Assembly (NCBI GenBank): GCA_019241735.1
Contig: JAFAWN010000076.1
Span: 1 to 11,782 of the forward strand
DNA from: Terriglobales bacterium
GTDB taxonomy: Bacteria; Acidobacteriota; Terriglobia; Terriglobales; Acidobacteriaceae
DNA: 11,782 bases
Direction of reading: 5' to 3'
Of the stretch, positions 6,790 through 11,782 are shown one piece after another. Position 1 is the first letter of the stretch. Every line of letters begins with the position of its first letter. A program made the position numbers and the translations under genes. The notes beneath the pieces are model-generated. The model was not told where the DNA came from, made no database searches, and was given only the letters and a program-made list of their open reading frames with translations.

Positions 6790-6875
6790 GGAATATTATT
6801 TTGAATTCGACCTGCCGCCGGGCAGCGGTCAGCACGGCATTGCGCCGCGAAAGGCGAACTGCATTTATGTGATTA

Positions 6876-7319
6876 TCAGGCAGCTTGACGCGCTAGCGGA
6901 GGAAGATTGCTGCTCCAGGAATCCACGATCATCAGCCAGGCTCCCAAACGGCGCCAGGCATGCACAAACCTTCCGTTTTCGATGGTAGCGCTACCGTTAG
7001 ATCCTGGCACGGTCAGGGTGTATTGGCCTATCTCTACCGCCATATCATCGGAATGGTCTACGCGCAGCGTTTCAAAACGCAGATCGCGGTATCCCAGCTC
7101 ACCGATACTGCGGAGCACGCGCTCGACAGTTTTAGGTCCCTGCACGGCGTCGTGGCGCGGCGTCATCAGCAGCCCATCGCTGGCGAACATCGCCGAGACT
7201 TGGTCGTAGTTGCCGGTATTAAACGCGGTACTGTAATCCTGGGTGAGGTTTCTGATGGTTGATTCTACGTCGAGAAACGCACTTGACGCCGGGGAACTGC
7301 CTACAAATGGCCGGTACAT
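6876..7319 (-). CDS. NTF2-like / SnoaL-type (DUF4440-like) small protein
   Basis: The 147-residue product has the cystatin-like cone fold signature of the SnoaL/SgcJ/DUF4440 group. A first helix covers about 16-38 (VESTIRNLTQDYSTAFNTGN) and leads to YDQVSAMFASDGLLMTPRHDAVQG (38-61). A second helix covers 63-75, and beta strands run over LRFETLRVD, MAVEIGQYTLTV and GRFVHAWRRLGAWLMIVDSW. The family includes ketosteroid-isomerase-like enzymes, small-molecule binders and oligomerisation domains; nothing here points to a particular substrate. No signal peptide is evident. The start is firm: AGGAGG (7327-7332, minus strand) lies 7 bases before the ATG. It is followed by osmC on the same strand and preceded by a 329-base gap, so it probably has its own promoter. 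Confidence 0.85.
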   Translation of the reverse strand: MYRPFVGSSPASSAFLDVESTIRNLTQDYSTAFNTGNYDQVSAMFASDGLLMTPRHDAVQGPKTVERVLRSIGELGYRDLRFETLRVDHSDDMAVEIGQYTLTVPGSNGSATIENGRFVHAWRRLGAWLMIVDSWSSNLPPLARQAA

Positions 7320-7391
7320 CTTTCGACCTCCTCAAACAGATCACACGCGCCTGGTACTCGGCCAGAAGTACGAAACGCGGCTGGTTTATGA

Positions 7392-7418
7392 ATTATCTTA
7401 GCGCAAACCACCGCTCAA
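7392..7418 (-). promoter_or_regulatory. Weak sigma70-like promoter candidate for the NTF2-like gene
   Basis: On the minus strand TTGAGC (7413-7418) and GATAAT (7392-7397) are separated by 15 bases. They match the consensus at 4 and 5 of 6 positions, but the spacer is short. The transcript would have a leader of about 65 bases before the ATG at 7319. This is pattern matching only. Confidence 0.3.
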
Positions 7419-7589
7419 AAGAAGACCGGACGCCGGGGATTGATAGAAATTTAATATTTGAAAAGATTTTAATTTCTTGCAATTCCGTGACAATGCGGAA
7501 TCTGCATTTTCTTTCGTCAGGGATTGGCAAGATGAAGGACTACCACCGCTGCGAAATACTTCGTCCCGACCAACAACATCGGCTTGTTC

Positions 7590-7624
7590 CAAAAAAATAA
7601 GGGCCGCCGGCTACGGCGACCCTT
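7590..7624 (-). terminator. Intrinsic terminator of the S53 protease gene
   Basis: On the minus strand an 11-pair stem with two G-U pairs (arms 7613-7623 and 7598-7608) has the 4-base loop TAGC. It is followed by A and seven T (7590-7596). It begins 26 bases after the protease stop codon. Confidence 0.85.
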
Positions 7625-7648
7625 TGTTCATCCGCTTAAAGAAAAATC

Positions 7649-9721
7649 CTACGGAGCGGCAGCCACCACTGCGTTAACAAATTTCACCCCGTTCGGCGTG
7701 CCGAGACCGGTTACGTCATCCCAGCCTGGGGTCACGGTCAGAGTGGTGTCCGTGCCGAAGGTTAGATCGTACCAGCGCGTCGATGCACCGTAATACAACG
7801 CGCTCAGGAAGCTGGTCGTGTTGTATAGGGGTTGAGCCAAATCCGACGCTGACTCAATCAGCACCGGGTTCGGCGGGTTGAATATCTTCCCGTGGACGTC
7901 ATTCGGCGAACTGACCGGAAGAACGTCCTGTATGGCATTGCTCGGCAAAGAATAGAGATACGGAGCAGCTTGTCCCAAGGGAGCCTTGGGGCCGGCCGCC
8001 TGGTTAGCGATCGCCCATATACCGGAGAACACCGGTGTCGCCAGACTGGTCCCACCAATCACTCCCAGACTGCCGCCGATGATAACGTTGACCCCGGTGT
8101 AAGGGTCAGCAATCTCGGAAATATCAGGCAGCAGGCGTCCATTGCCCGGGATGCTCAGCCCACTCTGGTAGGCGGGCCGCGGCCAGGCTATGCTCTGTCC
8201 CCCGCCGGCTCCGAAAATGAAACCGAGGTGGAGAGGAGGATCGTAGGGAAGGTTATTGGGAAGTGGGTACGAAAGCCGGGTCTCATTGTTGCCCCAGCCG
8301 GTCTGAAACCTGATGTGGTTGCCGCTGTCCAGAAAGAGGCTGGTGCCACCTATTGCAGTGGCATACGGCGAATCGGCGGGTGTCACCACGCTCGGAGGCG
8401 TTGTGATGCCGTATAAATTTTGAATTTCGGCAACGTTATCGCCCCAATCACCCGTGGCGAAATTGGCCGACACACCAAGTGATGCAGCCAGTTCGGTATT
8501 GAGGTACTGCGCCTCTAAGCCAGCCTTCCCACCGAAATAGACGTCCAGGTACTCAAATGCAGCCCAACTGTTAGAGATTACGTAGCCAAGCACGCCATTG
8601 GCGTACGGGGTAATAATCTCCGGGTTTTCAATTGCCCAAAATTCGGCAACGTCAAGTGCGCTTGGGTCCGGCGCAATTACCAGAGCGATATTCGCGCCTG
8701 GAGCTATAGCGTGAGCCAACTCGACATCGAGACTGGTCTCATCCGTCCAATTCGCACTCGAACCGGTGGGCACGCCTCCGGGATAGTAGATGTTGAAGTT
8801 TGAGGAGGTCAGCGGCGGCAATCCGTAAATCTGAGAGTAAAGGTTCGCATCCGCTTGGATGGTGGGAGAGCCGTATGCATCGACAATAACGATCGTCTGG
8901 CCGGTACCATCCCAGCCCCTGCCGTACAGGGGGTTCAGACCATAAGCCGTCTGCAACTGAGTGGGATTGTAACCCGGGCAGGTATTTGTCGCGTCGTTGC
9001 CGTAACGGAGTCCGGTGTAAACCGCCGTCGGCGGACCGACTGTGGGGGGCGTGGGCAGGTGAATGGTTTGCACACCATTGAGACACCGATTCTGAATAGA
9101 GGCCTCTGCCAGACCTTTTGGCTCGCCGGCCACGGAGATCGGCATGCGTACATCCTTCGGGCGCACTGCGGTTGGGATGGCCCCAAAATCATGCAGTCCC
9201 TTAATCGAAGCCACAAAAGCGGAAGCCGGTCCGGATACTGAGGGCTCGCCGAGAGGCGCGCGGTGAATCTCATTCTTTACTTGAAAGCGATTGATCTGAA
9301 CATTAAAAGCTTTTTGCGCATCCGCAACGCGTCCCTCCGCTCGGATGTAATGATTATTCTTATCGACGGAGGTGATTTTGAAGTTGTTGCTTTCCAAATA
9401 TTCCTTAACAGCCTTGGACTCGTATGCGCCGGGCGCGAAGTTAGCGTTATATTCCTTGAGCGTCAGGAAACGATGATATTGAGGAGAGCCTTTGGTATAG
9501 ATCTGTTTGACCAGGGCATCGAATGCCTGCCGGTTGGGCTGCTTCAACCAGACAGTGATCGCAATGTTTTTGGAGCCATCTTCGGGGCCCAGGTTATGGG
9601 AGCTGGCAAGAAACTTGGATTTCTCAATACTCAGCGACTGATCGGCTGATTGTGAAAATCCCAAGCTCGCCAGAAGCGTGACCGCGAGGACACTAAGGAA
9701 GCACACTTTGGGGACTGACAT
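7649..9721 (-). CDS. Secreted S53 (sedolisin/pro-kumamolisin) serine-carboxyl protease
   Basis: The 690-residue precursor is an acid-acting endopeptidase of family S53. A signal peptide covers about 1-24 (VCFLSVLAVTLLASLGFSQS). The pro-kumamolisin activation domain spans about 30-180 (VWLKQPN..FDALV, SPQYHRFLTLKEYNANFAP, IKGLHDF) and is normally removed on activation at low pH. The catalytic domain starts near 250 (YNPTQLQTAYG). Predicted catalytic residues are Glu328 and Asp332 in WTDETSLDVELAHAIAPGA, Asp425 in ATGDWGD, and the nucleophile Ser559 in GGTSLATP. The calcium site is expected around Asp599-Val600 and GWDDVTGLGTPNG (666-678). All key residues are present, so it should be active. 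The start is supported by GGAGG (9732-9736, minus strand) 10 bases upstream. It follows the phosphodiesterase gene on the same strand after a 344-base gap, so it probably has its own promoter. A role in extracellular protein scavenging is inference. Confidence 0.95.
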   Translation of the reverse strand: MSVPKVCFLSVLAVTLLASLGFSQSADQSLSIEKSKFLASSHNLGPEDGSKNIAITVWLKQPNRQAFDALVKQIYTKGSPQYHRFLTLKEYNANFAPGAYESKAVKEYLESNNFKITSVDKNNHYIRAEGRVADAQKAFNVQINRFQVKNEIHRAPLGEPSVSGPASAFVASIKGLHDFGAIPTAVRPKDVRMPISVAGEPKGLAEASIQNRCLNGVQTIHLPTPPTVGPPTAVYTGLRYGNDATNTCPGYNPTQLQTAYGLNPLYGRGWDGTGQTIVIVDAYGSPTIQADANLYSQIYGLPPLTSSNFNIYYPGGVPTGSSANWTDETSLDVELAHAIAPGANIALVIAPDPSALDVAEFWAIENPEIITPYANGVLGYVISNSWAAFEYLDVYFGGKAGLEAQYLNTELAASLGVSANFATGDWGDNVAEIQNLYGITTPPSVVTPADSPYATAIGGTSLFLDSGNHIRFQTGWGNNETRLSYPLPNNLPYDPPLHLGFIFGAGGGQSIAWPRPAYQSGLSIPGNGRLLPDISEIADPYTGVNVIIGGSLGVIGGTSLATPVFSGIWAIANQAAGPKAPLGQAAPYLYSLPSNAIQDVLPVSSPNDVHGKIFNPPNPVLIESASDLAQPLYNTTSFLSALYYGASTRWYDLTFGTDTTLTVTPGWDDVTGLGTPNGVKFVNAVVAAAP

Positions 9722-9779
9722 AACTAAATTTCCTCCACAGGAAAAGGGACGTGCTGCGGCTAATTAGGGTTGAAAGGCG

Positions 9780-9808
9780 CGCAGGACGGGAGTTTCGCAC
9801 TTCCTGCG
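9780..9808 (-). promoter_or_regulatory. Inverted repeat in the S53 protease leader
   Basis: A perfect 7-base inverted repeat CGCAGGA (9780-9786) and TCCTGCG (9802-9808) has a 15-base spacer. It lies about 60-90 bases upstream of the protease start and directly downstream of the TTGACA hexamer at 9814-9819. It may be an operator or a leader hairpin; there is no further evidence. Confidence 0.4.
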
Positions 9809-10015
9809 GTGACTGTCAAGGTGTTTTGCCGCTGGCATGCTTTATCTGCAGTAGCCAGTATTGTTTAGGCCAAAAGTTGGTTTCGTATCGAACAGTCAAG
9901 CAAAACGTCATGAATTGTGACGAACGAAACTGACCGAGCGATGCTCCGGAACAGCGCCTGCGGGCGGCCTGGCCTTTCACCGAGATTGTGATGTCGGTTG
10001 CAGGCCGAAACGACA

Positions 10016-10039
10016 GTGGACGCTCGAAAGAGCGTCCAC
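10016..10039 (-). terminator. Strong hairpin after the phosphodiesterase gene, terminator-like but without a T-tract
   Basis: A perfect 10-base stem GTGGACGCTC (10016-10025) and GAGCGTCCAC (10030-10039) has a 4-base loop, GAAA on the plus strand and TTTC on the minus strand. It starts 26 bases after the minus-strand stop at 10066. The sequence after it (TGTCGTTTCGG) has no T run, so it may be a 3'-end stabiliser or a factor-dependent end rather than an intrinsic terminator. Confidence 0.5.
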
Positions 10040-10065
10040 ATTGTGATGCGTAGCCGGGAGAATTG

Positions 10066-11766
10066 CTAGAACTGAAGCGACGGCAAGACTCCGGTTCCCT
10101 CCGCCACCACGGCATCCAGAGCCTTGGGATTAATCCCGAGAGCTTTGAGAATGGTGGGCGCCACCTGAGCCGTGCCTACTGCGGCGTATACCGTAGCCGG
10201 CTTAAAGTTCGGATTTGACAGCAGCATGACCACATTGGTGTCGTCATGGCCAAACCCGCCGTGCTCGGCCAATTTCTTGCTGCTGCCAGTGTAGGTGACC
10301 CCATAGTTCGGGGTAACAATGATGTCCGGCGTTCGAGGATCCACGCTGGGGTCGTTATAGTTCAGGAATAGCGCAGGGCCGTAGAAGATTTGCCCCAGCC
10401 CGATTCCAGTCGGGCCGCCGTTGGCTTCAAGAATGGCGACCGCCTCTGGCGTATCAAATGAGCTCTTCAGCCAGAGCAACGAGACGTCATCTTCGGTTGG
10501 TCCAATCCCGGTGGGATTGTTTGTGGACTCCGAATATGGAAGGAAGCCCGCGTTGGAGAGCAACGTGGCGGGTGAGGTTCCGACGTTGAGCTGGGCAACG
10601 TAGCGGTTGGGGTCGATGGGTGATTGACCGTGTTTGGCGGTCAGCACGATGAGGGTCGAATCATAGAGACCTTGTTTCTTCAGCTCGCTGACGAATTCGG
10701 AGATTGAGGCGTCCACGAACTGGAATTCACTCAGCAGGGCCGCTCCGGGCGTGCCCGCCGCGTCCAGATATCCGCCAAGCTGACCGCTGCTCTTTTCAAT
10801 CAGCTTCTGTCCCACGCTTAACGCCTGGAAGTTCATCCCGAAGATCGTCGGCAGTTTGGTGGCCGCGGTCCCGAGGTGGTTCTTGCCGTCGATCCAGTTG
10901 AGAACCGCATGAACCTTCAGTGTGTCGTAACACTGAATATTCTCGAAGCTGTTGGTCCAGGCTGTCAGATCGGCGCCTTTATCCGGAATGGGGGCGCAGG
11001 ATAAGCCGGTTGGGGTTTTAACTCCGGGAAGACCTACCACGTTGGAGTTGATTTCAGGAGCGTAGAAGTCGTCGAGCGCGCTCGGCCCAATGCCTGAAGC
11101 CACGGAAGCGTACGCGGGGTGCTTGTCCGACCAGGCTGCGTATCCGCCGGCGGCATGAATCACGCTGAAGATGCTGTTAGCGCGAACGAATGTCCATGGA
11201 AAAACCGGCGCGCAGCCCTGGCTGGGATCGCGGGGCAGGCGCCGGGGATCGATCGAGGCAATGCCGCCGTCGGTTAGCGATGCGCCTGGCGCGCCGCCGT
11301 TTAGCTTGTGCTGATCGATGTCGATACCTTCTTCATACTCGGCCGTATAACCCGTCGGCGGGCCGTAGGGAGTGCAGGGGCCAGCCGCAACACCGTTGCC
11401 CGTGGTCTTTGCGGGAGCATCGTAATTCCTGGCATAACTAACATCGTAATAAACTCCGGTCAGCGCGGGGCTTCCACCGGTGACGATTGCCGTGAGGCCG
11501 GGGAAGGAATCCGATGGTTTAGAAGCGATCGCGGCATTGTAGTTGATGCCACTATTTCCAAGCGCAGCGATTGCCGGGCAAAAGGGCTGGCCGCCATTGA
11601 TGGTAGCCATGCCATTGGCGCAGTTGAAAAAATCCCCTGCATGCATTCCATCGACACTGATTAGCAGCACACGTTGAATCTTGGATTGAGACGCGGCAAG
11701 CGCAGGCATAACACTCGCGAGCGCAAAGGCAATTAGCAAGGCCGGAGAGACGTAACGCTTGAACAC
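10066..11766 (-). CDS. Secreted alkaline-phosphatase-superfamily protein (type I phosphodiesterase/nucleotide pyrophosphatase-like)
   Basis: The 566-residue precursor has a signal peptide (about 1-25, basic start then LLIAFALASVMPALAAS) and an alkaline-phosphatase-superfamily fold for phosphate mono- or diester hydrolysis outside the cytoplasm. VLLISVDGMHAGDF (33-46) carries the first metal ligand Asp39. KPSDSFPGL (83-91) holds the likely nucleophile Ser87, by analogy with the KTFPN threonine of NPP enzymes. VLTAKHGQSP (374-383) and EHGGFGHDD (501-509) hold His379 and His502. By my alignment the canonical DH pair reads Lys378-His379, and the DxxGH motif reads MNFQALSVG (Asn312, Leu316), so several zinc ligands are replaced. 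This pattern resembles a subgroup I recall from fungi and bacteria, so it may be family-typical rather than decay. The start is GTG (11764-11766) with AGGAGG seven bases upstream. The substrate is unknown. Confidence 0.88.
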   Translation of the reverse strand: MFKRYVSPALLIAFALASVMPALAASQSKIQRVLLISVDGMHAGDFFNCANGMATINGGQPFCPAIAALGNSGINYNAAIASKPSDSFPGLTAIVTGGSPALTGVYYDVSYARNYDAPAKTTGNGVAAGPCTPYGPPTGYTAEYEEGIDIDQHKLNGGAPGASLTDGGIASIDPRRLPRDPSQGCAPVFPWTFVRANSIFSVIHAAGGYAAWSDKHPAYASVASGIGPSALDDFYAPEINSNVVGLPGVKTPTGLSCAPIPDKGADLTAWTNSFENIQCYDTLKVHAVLNWIDGKNHLGTAATKLPTIFGMNFQALSVGQKLIEKSSGQLGGYLDAAGTPGAALLSEFQFVDASISEFVSELKKQGLYDSTLIVLTAKHGQSPIDPNRYVAQLNVGTSPATLLSNAGFLPYSESTNNPTGIGPTEDDVSLLWLKSSFDTPEAVAILEANGGPTGIGLGQIFYGPALFLNYNDPSVDPRTPDIIVTPNYGVTYTGSSKKLAEHGGFGHDDTNVVMLLSNPNFKPATVYAAVGTAQVAPTILKALGINPKALDAVVAEGTGVLPSLQF

Positions 11767-11773
11767 AGGAAAG

Positions 11774-11779
11774 CCTCCT
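11774..11779 (-). promoter_or_regulatory. Ribosome binding site for the GTG-started phosphodiesterase gene
   Basis: AGGAGG on the minus strand, 7 bases before GTG (11764-11766), fixes that non-ATG start. The signal peptide begins immediately after it. The promoter lies beyond the window. Confidence 0.85.
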
Positions 11780-11782
11780 TAA

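Larger units (their letters stand above)
7320..7648. other. Intergenic region between the NTF2-like gene and the S53 protease gene
   Basis: This 329-base gap holds the ribosome site of the NTF2-like gene, a weak promoter candidate, an AT-rich island at about 7441-7490, and the terminator of the protease gene (7590-7624). Open frames on both strands here lack ribosome sites, family motifs and plausible composition. I see no convincing gene. Confidence 0.7.
9722..10065. other. Intergenic region upstream of the S53 protease gene
   Basis: This 344-base gap contains no convincing gene. On the minus strand it has two -35-like hexamers, TTGACA (9814-9819) and TTGACT (9894-9899), neither with a good -10 at normal spacing. 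It also holds a leader inverted repeat (9780-9808) and small dyads at 9871-9881 (CCAA...TTGG) and 9882-9892 (TTCG...CGAA). A CGTCA...TGACG dyad lies at 9906-9922. The terminator-like hairpin of the upstream gene is at 10016-10039. The protease promoter is likely here, but I cannot place it. Confidence 0.6.

Noticed and set aside
7259..7600. Plus-strand open frame across the NTF2-like start and the following gap
   Set aside because: It has no family similarity or ribosome site, it overlaps a gene with a strong Shine-Dalgarno sequence on the other strand, and it runs into that strand's terminator.
8040..8060. GGTS instead of SGTS around the S53 nucleophile as a sign of inactivity
   Set aside because: Ser559 and the Glu/Asp/Asp residues are intact, and GGTS is common in bacterial S53 homologues as far as I know.
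7892..8416. 174-codon plus-strand open frame inside the S53 gene
   Set aside because: It is antisense to a conserved protease domain, with no recognisable motif or ribosome site.
1..11782. Defence system, CRISPR array, prophage or transposon
   Set aside because: No repeat arrays, transposases, integrases, terminal repeats or defence-associated domains were seen. All the genes belong to ordinary metabolic, envelope or secreted families.

Overview
The window looks like chromosome of a moderately GC-rich Gram-negative soil bacterium, most likely an acidobacterium (Terriglobia-like). That is inferred from the mix of genes: a carboxypeptidase-regulatory/TPR protein, a PilT-type ATPase, a PATAN (DUF4388) response regulator, a secreted S53 pro-kumamolisin protease and a fungal-like type I phosphodiesterase. 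It does not rest on a marker gene. No rRNA, tRNA, CRISPR array, insertion sequence or phage gene was seen.

Plus-strand half (1-6310). A TPR protein, cut by the window edge, ends in a strong intrinsic terminator. Six same-direction genes follow: a PilT-family ATPase, moeA, moaC, a CheY-PATAN response regulator, a MoaB/Mog-family gene and a DedA/VTT membrane protein. Gaps are 51, 51 and 8 bases, then a 23-base overlap, then 54 bases, so moeA through the Mog-family gene is probably one transcription unit. It supplies three steps of molybdenum cofactor synthesis: cyclic pyranopterin formation (MoaC), molybdopterin adenylylation (MoaB/Mog) and molybdate insertion (MoeA). The regulator sits inside this set and is translationally interlocked with the Mog-family gene.

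Minus-strand half (6327-11766). Read in the direction of transcription, from the right edge: a secreted alkaline-phosphatase-superfamily phosphodiesterase, a secreted S53 protease ending in a good terminator, an NTF2/SnoaL-like protein and an OsmC peroxidase. The two halves converge with only 16 bases between DedA and OsmC. All four minus-strand genes have clear Shine-Dalgarno sequences, whereas most plus-strand genes have none.

Most of the window is ordinary and well conserved. The points most worth a second look are the PATAN regulator embedded in molybdenum cofactor genes beside a PilT paralogue, the altered His box of that paralogue, the non-canonical metal ligands of the phosphodiesterase, and several well-formed hairpins in leaders and gene ends.
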